This document shows, piece after piece, positions 48,882 through 58,093 of a DNA stretch of 64,000 bases. The notes beneath the pieces are model-generated. The model was not told the origin of the DNA and did not search any database. It worked only from the letters and a program-made list of their open reading frames with translations. The stretch is taken from contig NZ_SWKN01000006.1 in NCBI RefSeq assembly GCF_005871185.1, positions 908,451 to 972,450 on the forward strand. The letters are read 5' to 3'. Made by a program: the position numbers and the translations under genes. Numbering within the stretch: position 1 is the stretch's first letter; every line of letters begins with the position of its first letter. This DNA comes from Limnobacter alexandrii (lineage in GTDB: Bacteria; Pseudomonadota; Gammaproteobacteria; Burkholderiales; Burkholderiaceae_B).

Positions 48882-49225
48882 TGGAGTTGGTGCTTTCAAT
48901 CGCGATCGGAATTTTAACGGCGTGTGGTGTGTGGCTGGTGCTCCGCCCACGCACCTACCAAGTGATCATTGGATTTTGCTTGCTGGGTTATGGCGTGAAT
49001 TTGTTCATCTTCAGCATGGGGCGCTTGGCGGTGGACAGCGAACCGATTCTGGTGCCCGAGCTTGCGGCCAATTTGATGAATTACACCGACCCCATGCCTC
49101 AGGCATTGGTATTGACTGCGATCGTCATCGGTTTTGCAATGACTGCATTGTTTCTGGTCGTGTTGTTGGCGCAAAGGGGCTTCTTTGGCAACGACCATGT
49201 GGATGGCAAGGGAGACGCTGAATGA
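48881..49225 (+). CDS. mrpC: Mrp antiporter subunit C
   Basis: The 114-residue protein is a NuoK-like subunit with three membrane helices (MELVLSIAIGILTACGVWLV; VIIGFCLLGYGVNLFIFSMG; LVLTAIVIGFAMTALFLVVL). The DPMPQALVLTAIVIG motif is characteristic of MrpC. It overlaps mrpD by ATGA. Confidence 0.96.
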   Translation: MELVLSIAIGILTACGVWLVLRPRTYQVIIGFCLLGYGVNLFIFSMGRLAVDSEPILVPELAANLMNYTDPMPQALVLTAIVIGFAMTALFLVVLLAQRGFFGNDHVDGKGDAE

Positions 49226-50919
49226 TGCGTTTCGTTGAAGGCCTCATGCCGCATTTGATCGTCGCACCCATTCTGTTTCCGCTGGTGATGGCGTGCGTCA
49301 TGTTGTTGCTGGGCGAGCGGCGCTATCGCCTGAAAATCAGCCTTGGTCTGTTTGCCGGCGTGGTGAATTTGGCTGTGGCACTGGCGCTTCTGGTTTGGGT
49401 GAAGCAAAACGAGCTTGCGGGCTCTGTGGGCATTTATCTGCCGTCAAACTGGGACGTGCCGTTTGGCATCGTGTTGGTGCTTGATCAGCTTTCTGCGCTC
49501 ATGTTGATGTTGGCCGCCTTGGTGGGCTTTGCAGCCTATGTGTTTTCAATGGCGAGGTGGCACAAGGCGGGCTCACACTTTCATCCCCTGTTTCTGCTTC
49601 AGTTGATGGGCATCAACGGCGCTTTCCTCACCGGTGATCTGTTCAATCTGTTCGTGTTCTTTGAGGTGATGCTTGCCGCTTCTTACGGATTGTTGCTGCA
49701 TGGCTCAGGCCGCTTGCGAGTGCGTTCTGGTTTGCACTACATCGCCATCAACCTGACTGCGTCGTCTTTGTTTCTCATAGGTGCAGCCATGATCTATGGC
49801 ATCACAGGCACCCTGAACATGGCAGACCTGGCTGCCAAAATTCCGATGATTTCCGATGCAGACCGCCCACTGTTTCACGCGGGCTGTGCCGTGCTGGGTG
49901 TGGCGTTTCTTGCCAAGGCCGCCATGTGGCCGCTCAACTTTTGGCTGGTGCCCGCTTATTCTTCGGCCAGCGCGCCTGCGGCTGCTGTGTTTGCCCTGTT
50001 AACCAAGGTGGGCGTGTATGTGTTGTTGCGCTTAAGCACCTTGCTGTTTTCCAGTCAGGCCGAGGGCTCTGCCGCGTTTGGCAGTGACTGGCTGGTGTGG
50101 GGTGGTTTACTCACCATGGCCTGTGGTTCGCTGGGCGTGTTGACTGCCACCAGCCCCTCCAGGGCCGCAGCATTTTCAATTACGGTGTCCTCTGGAATTC
50201 TGGTTTGCGTGGTTGGGCTGGGCATTCCTGATGTAACCGCCAGCGCCCTGTATTACCTGTTGGGATCTACCTTCGCAGTGGCGGCTCTGTTCTTGTTGAC
50301 CGAGTTGATGGATCGGGTTCGCGACATGGAAGCCGCACAGCGCCGGCAAGACGAGGAAGAGGATGTCAGTCTGCCATTTGGTTTTGCCGAGTCGCGAATC
50401 GGGCCTGATGAGAATCTGGATGACAACGAAGAGGCCTTGATTGGCAAGCCAACACCCGGGTCAATTGCTTTGCTGGGTCTTACTTTCATTGTGTGTACTT
50501 TGCTGGTGGCAGGTTTGCCGCCGCTGTCTGGCTTTTTAGGCAAGTTTGCAGTGGTGTCGGCCCTGCTGCCAATTGCCGACACTGATTTCAGCACCACACC
50601 TGGCATGTGGACACTCATGGTGTTGTTGTTTGTCTCTGGTTTGTTCGCGCTGGTTGCACTTACCCGAATCGGCATTCGCTTTTTCTGGATGACCAGTGAA
50701 CGCCCTGCACCCTTGCTGCGCTCCATTGAATACTTGCCAATCGCCTTGTTGATTGCTTTTTCAGTGCTACTGACTGTGCGTGCAGAAGTGGTGATGAAGT
50801 TTGCCAAACAAACTTCGGCAGCACTTCATGCGCCGCAGGGCTATATCCAGGCGGTGTTGTCCGCCAAGCCGCAATGGGCCCCGACCAACGCATACCGTCT
50901 AGAACAGGAGGCGCCATGA
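49222..50919 (+). CDS. mrpD: Mrp antiporter subunit D
   Basis: MrpD is the second NuoL/M/N-like proton channel subunit. The 565-residue protein has about 14 hydrophobic segments with GDLFNLFVFFEVMLAASYGL and AAMWPLNFWLVPAYSSASAP, and LPPLSGFLGKFAVVSALLPI near the end. A charged insertion (residues about 375-410, VRDMEAAQRRQDEEEDVSLP) lies between late helices. It overlaps mrpC and mrpE by 4 bases each. Confidence 0.96.
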   Translation: MMRFVEGLMPHLIVAPILFPLVMACVMLLLGERRYRLKISLGLFAGVVNLAVALALLVWVKQNELAGSVGIYLPSNWDVPFGIVLVLDQLSALMLMLAALVGFAAYVFSMARWHKAGSHFHPLFLLQLMGINGAFLTGDLFNLFVFFEVMLAASYGLLLHGSGRLRVRSGLHYIAINLTASSLFLIGAAMIYGITGTLNMADLAAKIPMISDADRPLFHAGCAVLGVAFLAKAAMWPLNFWLVPAYSSASAPAAAVFALLTKVGVYVLLRLSTLLFSSQAEGSAAFGSDWLVWGGLLTMACGSLGVLTATSPSRAAAFSITVSSGILVCVVGLGIPDVTASALYYLLGSTFAVAALFLLTELMDRVRDMEAAQRRQDEEEDVSLPFGFAESRIGPDENLDDNEEALIGKPTPGSIALLGLTFIVCTLLVAGLPPLSGFLGKFAVVSALLPIADTDFSTTPGMWTLMVLLFVSGLFALVALTRIGIRFFWMTSERPAPLLRSIEYLPIALLIAFSVLLTVRAEVVMKFAKQTSAALHAPQGYIQAVLSAKPQWAPTNAYRLEQEAP

Positions 50920-51407
50920 TGCGCAAGCTGCTTCCCGATCCTTTGCTCACCCTGGGCTTGATCGCACTGTGGCTTGTGTTGAACAGGTCTTATGGCTTGG
51001 GTCACTGGATATTTGCGGTGGTGTTGGGCGTTGCCATTCCGCTGCTGGTTCAGCCATTAAGACCTGTGCCGGTTTTTTTCAAAAAGCCGATGCTGGCTTT
51101 CATGTTGTTCTGGCGTGTGGGCCTCGACGTGGTGGTGTGGAATTGGCGCGTCCTTCGTGGCACCTTGGCCAGGGGGGACAATGTGCCCAAAGGCGACTTC
51201 ATCGTTGTGCCACTGGAGTTGCGCGATCCAAATGGGCTTGCAGTGCTTGCGGCCATTCTCTGTGTGATACCCGGCACGATCTGGTCAGAACTTGCGCTGG
51301 ATCGCAGCGCTTTGCTGGTGCATGTGTTCGACATGAAAAATGCCGAAGAGGAAGTTCAAGCCATCAAGAACCGCTATGAAAAACCCCTGATGGAGATTTT
51401 TCAATGA
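50916..51407 (+). CDS. mrpE: Mrp antiporter subunit E
   Basis: The 163-residue product (MMRKLLPDPLLTLGLIALWL onward) has N-terminal membrane helices and the MrpE motifs FWRVGLDVVVWNWRVLRG and ILCVIPGTIWSELALDRSAL. The ATG overlaps the mrpD stop; the next codon is also ATG and is an equal alternative. It overlaps mrpF by ATGA. Confidence 0.95.
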   Translation: MMRKLLPDPLLTLGLIALWLVLNRSYGLGHWIFAVVLGVAIPLLVQPLRPVPVFFKKPMLAFMLFWRVGLDVVVWNWRVLRGTLARGDNVPKGDFIVVPLELRDPNGLAVLAAILCVIPGTIWSELALDRSALLVHVFDMKNAEEEVQAIKNRYEKPLMEIFQ

Positions 51408-51682
51408 GTACATTTTTGTTTGTGTCGATCGTGCTTACCCTGGCCTGTTATGCGGTGGCCATGGGTTTGACTTTGTACCGCATGTTGATGGGGCCAAGGG
51501 CACAAGACCGTGTATTGGCCATGGACCTGATGTACACCATTGGCATGTTGATGTTGATGGTGCTGGCCATTCGCTACCAAAGTGAAATGTACTTTGAAGC
51601 GGCTTTGCTGATTGCCTTGTTTGGCTTTGTCAGTTCAGCGGCCATGGCTAAGTTTCTGTTGCGAGGGGAGGTGATTGAATGA
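51404..51682 (+). CDS. mrpF: Mrp antiporter subunit F
   Basis: The 92-residue protein has three membrane helices and the MrpF pattern YRMLMGPRAQDRVLAMDLMY followed by a late helix ALLIALFGFVSSAAMAKFLL. It is a structural subunit of the antiporter. It overlaps both neighbours by 4 bases. Confidence 0.95.
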   Translation: MSTFLFVSIVLTLACYAVAMGLTLYRMLMGPRAQDRVLAMDLMYTIGMLMLMVLAIRYQSEMYFEAALLIALFGFVSSAAMAKFLLRGEVIE

Positions 51683-52071
51683 TTATCGCTGCTCCCTTGT
51701 GGGTTGAAATCATCGTGGGTGTGTTGCTGGTGGTCTCGGGCCTGTTTACCTTGTCATCCGCAATTGGCATTGTGCGCTTCCAAGGGTTTTTTCAACGCAT
51801 GCATCCCACTGCACTGGCTTACAGTTTTTCTGCCTGGCTGGTTACCTTGGCCAGTATTGTTTATTTTTCAGCGGTGGATTTTTCACTGACCCTGCACCCC
51901 TGGCTCATCATTATTTTCCTGTCCATCACCGTGCCGGTTACCACCATTTTTCTGGCGAGAACTGATTTATTCAGAAACAGGATTGCCAAACAGCCCGAGG
52001 CTCAAGTACCACCACCATTGAGTGAAATGGCCTCGCCCCTGCCCAGAAAAAAGCCGGCACATCTGGATTGA
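51679..52071 (+). CDS. mrpG: Mrp antiporter subunit G
   Basis: The 130-residue protein has three membrane helices with the MrpG pattern FTLSSAIGIVRFQGFFQRMH and a proline-rich cytoplasmic tail (QPEAQVPPPLSEMASPLPRK). It is the last gene of the six-gene operon. Its stop lies 7 bases from the converging AraC-family stop, and its terminator falls within that opposing gene. Confidence 0.95.
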   Translation: MIIAAPLWVEIIVGVLLVVSGLFTLSSAIGIVRFQGFFQRMHPTALAYSFSAWLVTLASIVYFSAVDFSLTLHPWLIIIFLSITVPVTTIFLARTDLFRNRIAKQPEAQVPPPLSEMASPLPRKKPAHLD

Positions 52072-52078
52072 CCATCGC

Positions 52079-53122
52079 CTAGCCTTGGCGAACTTCGCTG
52101 GGGCTTTTTCCAAACCAGCGTTTGCAGGCCCGGCTGAAGGCGGAGGCATCCGAAAATCCCAAGTCGAGGGCAATTGCGGTCAGCGAATCCTGGCTTTGCT
52201 TAAGGCGCCGTTGCGCTTCGCCTTGCCGAATTTCATCCACGATACTCGCCAGGTTGGTGCCTTCCTCGGCCAGTTTGCGCTGCAGGTTTCGTGCACTCAT
52301 ATTCATGTGCTCTGCCGCGTCTTCAATGCTGGGTGCGCCCTGTGGCAATCGGTTGGCTGCCCAGGTGCGTACTTTTTTGCTCACGCTGCTCGCGGGTTTC
52401 AGCCTTTCGATGGCGGCCTGGCTGGCTTGGTCAAGGTGCTCCGCAATCAAGGGGTTGGCGCCTTTCAGGCGGGTGTGCACCATGGCGAGTTCATACACAA
52501 TTCGCATGGTGTTGCAGCCAAACTTCAGCGGTGCCGCAAAACTTTTCTCAAAAAAGTCCAGATTACTGGCCTTGGGTGCCGGGCGGCACAGCTCGACACG
52601 CAACGGTACCAGGCTTGCGTCGCCCAGGCCTTTGCCTGCATTGGCCAGCAGGCACAGAAAACCGTCGGTTGATTGGTGGGCCGGTTGTGCGCCTTCTTTC
52701 AGCTTTAACTCAACAACAAATTCATCCGCCGTGCTCAGAAGCTCAATTTCGCTGGCGTCAGTGACCAGGTCTACGAAGCGGCGCATGCGGCCAAAGGCTT
52801 GTTCCAGGGTCTCGCTGGCCATCACGCTGAGGCCCACGGCATGAAAAGTGGCGGGGGTAATGTGTCGAATGGCTTTGATGCCCAAGGTTTCATCGCCGGT
52901 GGCGGCCACTGCTTTTTGCCAAAGCACGGTGGTTTGGGGCACGGGGTAGCGGGCTTCGGGTGAGTCCAGCAGGGCGAAGTCCAGCCCTGCCTCGTTGAAT
53001 AGCGCGGATGCATCACAGCCTTGGTGCTCAAGCTCGCGGGCGAGACCACGCATCCAACTGGCCAGGGCTGTTGGCGTGTTGTTTGCGGAATTGGACGCTT
53101 TGTTGTTTACTTTGTTGTTCAT
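52079..53122 (-). CDS. AraC-family transcriptional regulator
   Basis: The 347-residue product has an N-terminal effector domain of the Arabinose_bd type (residues about 20-210) and a C-terminal AraC double helix-turn-helix (residues about 255-347: SIEDAAEHMNMSARNLQRKL; LTAIALDLGFSDASAFSRACKRWFG). The first 20 residues are asparagine-rich (MNNKVNNKASNSANN). An earlier in-frame start exists but would run far into the shared promoter region. Relatives of this layout control lipid or alkane catabolism; the divergent desaturase-like gene is the probable target. Confidence 0.92.
   Translation of the reverse strand: MNNKVNNKASNSANNTPTALASWMRGLARELEHQGCDASALFNEAGLDFALLDSPEARYPVPQTTVLWQKAVAATGDETLGIKAIRHITPATFHAVGLSVMASETLEQAFGRMRRFVDLVTDASEIELLSTADEFVVELKLKEGAQPAHQSTDGFLCLLANAGKGLGDASLVPLRVELCRPAPKASNLDFFEKSFAAPLKFGCNTMRIVYELAMVHTRLKGANPLIAEHLDQASQAAIERLKPASSVSKKVRTWAANRLPQGAPSIEDAAEHMNMSARNLQRKLAEEGTNLASIVDEIRQGEAQRRLKQSQDSLTAIALDLGFSDASAFSRACKRWFGKSPSEVRQG
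52081..52109 (+). terminator. Terminator of the mrp operon inside the opposing AraC-family gene
   Basis: AGCCTTGGCG pairs with CGCTGGGGCT (10 pairs, three of them G-U) around AACTT and is followed by TTTTC. On the minus strand the same bases encode the last residues of the AraC-family protein (SPSEVRQG-stop). Confidence 0.8.
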
Positions 53123-53149
53123 TGAGCGCTTATTTTGGCGTCGAAGGTC

Positions 53150-53200
53150 ATAAGCTTGGCGTTTCAGAACAAGCTTTACTGCGCAACCCCAAGCATACTT
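53150..53200. promoter_or_regulatory. Three phased AAGCTT-like repeats between regulator and desaturase
   Basis: AAGCTT occurs at 53152 and 53171, and AAGCAT at 53191, each preceded by A or C, spaced 19 and 20 bases apart in the 114-base divergent promoter region. AraC-family proteins often bind direct repeats about two helical turns apart, so these are candidate operator half-sites. No clear -35/-10 pair was identified for either gene. Confidence 0.4.
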
Positions 53201-53236
53201 CAATCACCAAAAGCCAAAACAGAAAGAGGCAAGAGT

Positions 53237-54358
53237 ATGTCAAGTTTGAGTGAAAAGCTGATGAGCCAGTCGGCCAAAGCCGAAGGTGGTTCGCGAATCA
53301 AGCAAAACAGCATCAATGCGCTGGATCAAAAGCGCATTGCAGCCATTAAAACTGCGGTGCTTGCTGAAGGCGATCGAATTCGCGCCAAATACCCGATTTT
53401 GAAACATCAGGATGCCATTGGCATGCTGATTTTGCTGTTCTCCATGGCGGGTGCGGTGCTGACAGGCTGGGCCTACCTGGAAGGTGTATTGGCCTGGTAT
53501 GTGACCATTCCTGTGATTGCGATTTTCCTGAGCTTCACGCATGAGCTGGAACATGACCTGATCCACTACATGTATTTCCGCAAAAACAAGTTCATGCACA
53601 ATTTGATGATGGCACTGGTGTGGATTTGCCGCCCCAGTACTATTAATCCTTGGGCGCGTCGCCACTTGCACCTGCATCACCACAAGCATTCCGGCACTGA
53701 AACCGATCTGGAAGAGCGTGCCATTACCAATGGCGAGCGTTTCACGCCCCTGCGTTTGTTGATGATGCTGGATCTTGAGCTGAGCGTGGTGCTGCGTGTG
53801 TTCAAGATTCCAAGAAATCGCCGCCTGAAAATGTTGATGATGGGTGCCGCAGGCAACTTCCCCTTGGCGTCAGCGTTTTGGGTTAGCTTCCATGCTTATG
53901 TGGCTTACTGGGCGATTGAGGCTGCTGCCTGGGCTGTGGGTTACAGTGTGCCTTGGCCAGCGTTCGTAACGCCTGAACTGGTGGCCACAGCCAACACTGT
54001 TGCCGTACTGATTTTTGCACCCAACCTGCTGCGTTCGTTCTCGATCAACTTCATCAGCTCGAACATGCACTATTTCGGCGACATTGAAGACGGTAACTTT
54101 GTGCAGCAGTGCCAGGTGCTGAATAGCAAGTGGTTCATCATCCCCCACCTGTTCTGTTTCAACTTTGGCTCCACACACGGCATTCACCACTTTGTAGTGC
54201 GCGATCCTTTCTACATTCGCCAAATGACAGCCAAGAAGGCGCATGAAGTGATGCGTGAAAATGGTGTTCGATTCAACGACCTGGGCACTTTCAAGCGGGC
54301 CAATCGCTGGTCAGCCAACGAGCAAGGTCAACAAGAGGCAGGATACCAGGCCGCCTAA
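53237..54358 (+). CDS. Membrane fatty acid desaturase / alkane hydroxylase-type di-iron protein
   Basis: The 373-residue protein has about six membrane helices and three histidine boxes: HELEH at residues 102-106, HLHLHHHKH at 143-151 and HGIHH at 314-318. These bind the di-iron centre of membrane desaturases and AlkB-type hydroxylases. The sequence between (SSNMHYFGDIEDGNFVQQCQ; FVVRDPFYIRQM) fits the fatty acid desaturase superfamily better than classical AlkB. The substrate is unknown. The ATG follows AGAGGCAAGAG. It is divergent from an AraC-family regulator and followed by a hairpin and a terminator. Confidence 0.88.
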   Translation: MSSLSEKLMSQSAKAEGGSRIKQNSINALDQKRIAAIKTAVLAEGDRIRAKYPILKHQDAIGMLILLFSMAGAVLTGWAYLEGVLAWYVTIPVIAIFLSFTHELEHDLIHYMYFRKNKFMHNLMMALVWICRPSTINPWARRHLHLHHHKHSGTETDLEERAITNGERFTPLRLLMMLDLELSVVLRVFKIPRNRRLKMLMMGAAGNFPLASAFWVSFHAYVAYWAIEAAAWAVGYSVPWPAFVTPELVATANTVAVLIFAPNLLRSFSINFISSNMHYFGDIEDGNFVQQCQVLNSKWFIIPHLFCFNFGSTHGIHHFVVRDPFYIRQMTAKKAHEVMRENGVRFNDLGTFKRANRWSANEQGQQEAGYQAA

Positions 54359-54376
54359 GAGCCTGTTGATCCAAAA

Positions 54377-54400
54377 CCGCCCTTTGCTAGAGGAGGGCGG
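54377..54400 (+). other. GC-rich hairpin after the desaturase gene
   Basis: CCGCCCT pairs perfectly with AGGGCGG around a 10-base loop, starting 18 bases after the stop codon. It has no T tract, so it is not itself a terminator; it may protect the 3' end of the message. A true terminator lies 60 bases further on. Confidence 0.6.
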
Positions 54401-54459
54401 CGTAGTTCTAGTGTCATTGGCTGAATTCTGAATGGGGCAGCCTACTCCGTCGACACGAA

Positions 54460-54493
54460 GGGCGCTTTTCGAAAGGAAAGCGCTCTTTTTTTG
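54460..54493 (+). terminator. Intrinsic terminator after the desaturase gene
   Basis: GGGCGCTTTTC pairs with GGAAAGCGCTC around GAAA (11 pairs including G-U) and is followed by TTTTTTT. It isolates the desaturase gene from the fmdB-aspS unit. Confidence 0.92.
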
Positions 54494-54511
54494 TCTTTGA
54501 AATTCAGGATG

Positions 54512-54541
54512 TTGGAGTTCTTCTGCCTTCCATCTTATAAT
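54512..54541 (+). promoter_or_regulatory. Sigma70 promoter for the fmdB-DUF502-aspS unit
   Basis: TTGGAG (54512-54517) and a perfect TATAAT (54536-54541) are 18 bases apart, directly after the terminator and about 38 bases before the first start codon. Confidence 0.7.
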
Positions 54542-54578
54542 GGGGAGTTTTTCGTTTGTATTTGCGGGTGTAGCGGAA

Positions 54579-54866
54579 ATGCCAATTTATGCGTATCGCT
54601 GTGAAGCGTGTGGCTTCGAAAAAGACGTGTTGCAAAAACTGAGCGATGCCCCTTTGACCCAGTGTCCAAGTTGTGGGCAGGCTAGTTTTGCCAAGCAAGT
54701 GACTGCAGCGGGCTTTCAGTTGAAAGGCTCGGGCTGGTATGTGACTGATTTCAGGGGAGGCAACGGCGCATCGTCGGCTGCTGGCCCAAGTGCTGCGTCC
54801 ACTGCGGCTGCGGCACCAAGCAGCAGCCCACCCTCAACCACGGCGCCAAGTACCGATGCCAGTTAA
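54579..54866 (+). CDS. FmdB-type zinc ribbon protein
   Basis: The 95-residue protein begins MPIYAYRCEACGFEKDVLQK with a zinc ribbon of Cys8, 11, 29 and 32, followed by a tail rich in serine, alanine, proline and threonine. This is the FmdB putative regulatory family, often encoded before DUF502 and aspS in beta-proteobacteria; its function is not established. It overlaps the next gene by 11 bases. Confidence 0.93.
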   Translation: MPIYAYRCEACGFEKDVLQKLSDAPLTQCPSCGQASFAKQVTAAGFQLKGSGWYVTDFRGGNGASSAAGPSAASTAAAAPSSSPPSTTAPSTDAS

Positions 54867-55557
54867 GTCACCGGCCAAGCCACAAGCCAAGTTGCCCGAA
54901 CGGGTCCTGAACTCGGACATCATCAAAAAATACCTGTTTACAGGTTTGCTCATTTGGGTGCCCTTGGGCATTACTTTGTGGGTTTTGGCGCTGGTGGTGG
55001 GCTTGATGGACCAAACCCTGATGCTGTTGCCGGATGCGCTGCACCCCAGGGTGTGGCTGGGTGTGCACATCCCGGGGCTGGGTGTCATTTTGACGCTGGC
55101 TGTGCTGTTGGGTACGGGCGTACTGGCGGCCAATTATTTCGGGGCCTGGCTGTTCAAGGCAGGGGACTGGGTGCTGTCGCGCATTCCCTTGTTCAAAATT
55201 GTGTACAACAGCGTCAAGCAGGTGTCTGATACGCTGTTAAGCTCGTCTGGCAAGGCATTTACACGGTCAGTGTTGGTGCCGTACCCGCACCCGGGCATTT
55301 GGGCTTTGGGTTTCGTGACCGGAACACCGCCCCCCAGCCTGCTTGAAAACCTGAATGATCAGGGGCCACTGGTGTCGGTTTACGTGCCCACATCGCCCAG
55401 CCCTGCCTCAGGGTACGTGATTATGGTGCCCGAGAAATTATTGCGCCCGTCCGGTTTGTCTGTGGACGAGGCCTTGAAGTACATTGTGTCGCTGGGGGTG
55501 GTAACGCCTTCGGACGACGTGTTGGATCAACCCATTAAACAAGACTTACATTCATGA
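54856..55557 (+). CDS. DUF502 membrane protein
   Basis: The 233-residue protein has two membrane helices ([40 protein letters not shown]). The DUF502 pattern [20 protein letters not shown] and FVTG...[18 protein letters not shown] follows. The family has no firm function. The start overlaps fmdB and the end overlaps aspS by ATGA, so all three are one unit. Confidence 0.93.
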   Translation: MPVKSPAKPQAKLPERVLNSDIIKKYLFTGLLIWVPLGITLWVLALVVGLMDQTLMLLPDALHPRVWLGVHIPGLGVILTLAVLLGTGVLAANYFGAWLFKAGDWVLSRIPLFKIVYNSVKQVSDTLLSSSGKAFTRSVLVPYPHPGIWALGFVTGTPPPSLLENLNDQGPLVSVYVPTSPSPASGYVIMVPEKLLRPSGLSVDEALKYIVSLGVVTPSDDVLDQPIKQDLHS

Positions 55558-57359
55558 AAATGCGTACTGACTATTGTGGCAATGTGTCACAGGCCTACCT
55601 GGGCCAAACCATTGCCCTGTGCGGCTGGGTGCAACGTCGCCGTGACCACGGTGGTGTAATTTTTATTGACCTGCGCGACCGCGAGGGTTTGGTGCAGGTG
55701 GTGTGCGATCCCGACCTGGCTGAAGTATTTGCCACCGCAGAAACCCTGCGCAACGAGTTTTGTGTGCGCGTGGAAGGTTTGGTGCGCGCCCGCCCGGAAG
55801 GCACTGAAAACAGCAATCTGAAAAGCGGGGCTGTGGAAGTGTTGTGCAAGGGCCTTGAAATTCTGAATGCGTCAGTCACGCCTCCGTTCCAGCTTGATGA
55901 CGAGAACCTGTCCGAAACCACGCGTTTAACGCACCGTGTGCTCGATTTGCGCCGTCCGCAAATGCAGAAGAACCTGATGCTGCGTTACAAAGTGGCCATG
56001 GCCATTCGCAACCACCTGGATGCGCAGGGCTTCGTGGACATTGAAACCCCCATGCTGACCAAAAGCACACCTGAAGGTGCGCGCGATTATCTCGTGCCTT
56101 CGCGCGTGCATGCAGGCGAATTTTTTGCCTTGCCGCAGTCGCCTCAACTGTTCAAGCAAATGCTGATGGTGGCCGGCTACGACCGTTACTACCAAATCAC
56201 CAAATGCTTCCGTGATGAAGATTTGCGTGCTGATCGTCAGCCTGAATTCACGCAGGTGGACATTGAAACCTCGTTTTTGACTGAGCAGGAAATTCGTGAC
56301 CTGTTCGAGGACATGATCCGCAAGGTATTCAAGCAGACCATGGATGTGGAACTGCAAAACCCCTTCCCCGTGATGCCGTACAGCGAAGCCATGGCGCGTT
56401 TTGGTTCCGACAAGCCCGACCTGCGCGTGAAAATGGAATTCACCGAACTGACCGACATCATGAAAGATGTCGATTTCAAGGTGTTCTCCGGCCCGGCAAA
56501 TATGGACAATGGCCGCGTGGTGGCGCTACGTGTGCCAGGTGGTGCTGAAATTCCACGTTCAGAAATTGACAACTACACCAAGTTTGTGGGCATTTATGGT
56601 GCCAAGGGCCTGGCCTGGATCAAGGTGAACGAGCTGGCCAAGGGCCGTGACGGCCTGCAATCGCCCATCGTGAAAAACATTCATGACACAGCCTTGAATG
56701 AATTGCTCAAGCGCAGCGGTGCTGCCGATGGCGACATTCTGTTCTTCGGTGCCGACAAAGCCAAGGTGGTGAATGACGCCATGGGCGCCCTTCGCCTGAA
56801 GATTGGTCACAGCGAATTCGGCCAGAAAGCCGGTTTGGTACAAGGCAAGTGGGAGCCACTCTGGGTGATCGACTTCCCCATGTTTGAACTGGACGAGGAA
56901 GCCGGCCGCTGGGTGGCCTGTCACCACCCCTTCACCAGCCCGAAAGACGGCCACGAGGATTACCTGACCACTGACCCCGGCAAGTGCATTGCCAAGGCCT
57001 ATGACATGGTGCTGAACGGTTGGGAGCTGGGCGGTGGTTCGGTGCGTATTCACAAGGAAAAGGTACAAAGCAAGGTGTTCCGCGCTTTGAACATTTCTGA
57101 AGAGGAGGCGGCAGCCAAGTTTGGTTTCTTGCTGGATGCCTTGCAATATGGCGCGCCACCCCACGGTGGTTTGGCTTTTGGCCTAGACCGTATTGTGACC
57201 ATGATGAGCGGGGCGGAAAGCATTCGTGACGTCATCGCTTTCCCGAAAACTCAGCGTGCACAGTGCTTGTTGACCCAAGCACCAAGCCCTGTGGACGAAA
57301 AGCAATTGCGTGAATTGCATGTTCGCCTGCGTCAGGCCGAACCCAAAAACGTGGCCTGA
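55554..57359 (+). CDS. aspS: Aspartyl-tRNA synthetase
   Basis: AspRS charges tRNA-Asp. The 601-residue bacterial-type class II enzyme has an N-terminal anticodon-binding OB domain ([20 protein letters not shown]) and motif 2 in [20 protein letters not shown]. The bacterial GAD insertion follows (residues about 290-420), then motif 3 in [20 protein letters not shown]. Whether it also makes Asp-tRNA-Asn cannot be decided from this window because gatCAB and asnS are not visible. Confidence 0.98.
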   Translation: MKMRTDYCGNVSQAYLGQTIALCGWVQRRRDHGGVIFIDLRDREGLVQVVCDPDLAEVFATAETLRNEFCVRVEGLVRARPEGTENSNLKSGAVEVLCKGLEILNASVTPPFQLDDENLSETTRLTHRVLDLRRPQMQKNLMLRYKVAMAIRNHLDAQGFVDIETPMLTKSTPEGARDYLVPSRVHAGEFFALPQSPQLFKQMLMVAGYDRYYQITKCFRDEDLRADRQPEFTQVDIETSFLTEQEIRDLFEDMIRKVFKQTMDVELQNPFPVMPYSEAMARFGSDKPDLRVKMEFTELTDIMKDVDFKVFSGPANMDNGRVVALRVPGGAEIPRSEIDNYTKFVGIYGAKGLAWIKVNELAKGRDGLQSPIVKNIHDTALNELLKRSGAADGDILFFGADKAKVVNDAMGALRLKIGHSEFGQKAGLVQGKWEPLWVIDFPMFELDEEAGRWVACHHPFTSPKDGHEDYLTTDPGKCIAKAYDMVLNGWELGGGSVRIHKEKVQSKVFRALNISEEEAAAKFGFLLDALQYGAPPHGGLAFGLDRIVTMMSGAESIRDVIAFPKTQRAQCLLTQAPSPVDEKQLRELHVRLRQAEPKNVA

Positions 57360-57379
57360 CCACTCAAGGGCAGCGCGCT

Positions 57380-57889
57380 TTGAGCGGTCATAAAATCCCT
57401 GTGTCGGTGCTGGTGGTCATGATCAGCCCGGCCGGGGATTTTTTATTGATTGAACGGGCTGACAAAGCCGGGTATTGGCAATCGGTGACTGGCAGCCTTG
57501 ATTTTTCCGACGAATCGCCTTTGCAAGCCGCAGTGCGTGAACTGGCAGAGGAAACTGGCTTTGCAGCCACTCCAGTGCAGTCCCCCGCCGTGTTGGAAGC
57601 CAGCCCAGGCGATTTGCTGCAGCCTGGTGTGCTTAGGCCTTGGCCGCACAGTTTGCAGTATGAAATTTTTGAGCACTGGCGACACCGCTACCCCGCAGGC
57701 GTAACCCACAACACCGAGCATTGGTTCATGGTGTGTGTGCCTGCCGAGTTTGCTCCCCAGCTGGCTGTGAACGAGCATGTGGGCTATGCGTGGTTGAGTG
57801 CGCAAGAGGCAGCAGGCCGGTGTTTTTCGCCGAACAATGCTCAGGCCATTCTGGAATTAAGCAAGAAGCTTCAGGCCGGACTGGCTTGA
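57380..57889 (+). CDS. nudB: Dihydroneopterin triphosphate pyrophosphatase (Nudix)
   Basis: NudB removes pyrophosphate from dihydroneopterin triphosphate in folate synthesis. The 169-residue protein starts at TTG (MSGHKIPVSVLVVMISPAGD). The Nudix box is VTGSLDFSDESPLQAAVREL then AEETGF, with one extra residue between the first Gly and Glu compared with the strict consensus. A NudB-like WQSVTGSLD entry supports this over a generic Nudix call. It lies 20 bases after aspS, as in many beta-proteobacteria. Confidence 0.92.
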   Translation: MSGHKIPVSVLVVMISPAGDFLLIERADKAGYWQSVTGSLDFSDESPLQAAVRELAEETGFAATPVQSPAVLEASPGDLLQPGVLRPWPHSLQYEIFEHWRHRYPAGVTHNTEHWFMVCVPAEFAPQLAVNEHVGYAWLSAQEAAGRCFSPNNAQAILELSKKLQAGLA

Positions 57890-57895
57890 AAATAC

Positions 57896-57922
57896 AAAGG
57901 GGCCGCGAAGGGCCCCTTTTTT
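57896..57922 (+). terminator. Intrinsic terminator after nudB
   Basis: AAAGGGGCC pairs perfectly with GGCCCCTTT around GCGAAG and is followed by more T. The 170 bases after it hold no gene; they include AGGG-GTAA-CCCT near 58000 and AT-rich sequence that probably contains the promoter of the next unit, though I could not fix one. Confidence 0.93.
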
Positions 57923-58093
57923 CATATACGGTGTATAGCTGCTGCTGGAAACGGTTTTAAACTGCTTTAGAAAGTTCAATATTTACAATTTGAGTATAGG
58001 GGTAACCCTAATTGGGGGGCAATACCCTGTGTTTGTGACATGACTTGAATTGACTTGGTAATTTACCGATCCATTTTCTAGGTATTGCATGTA

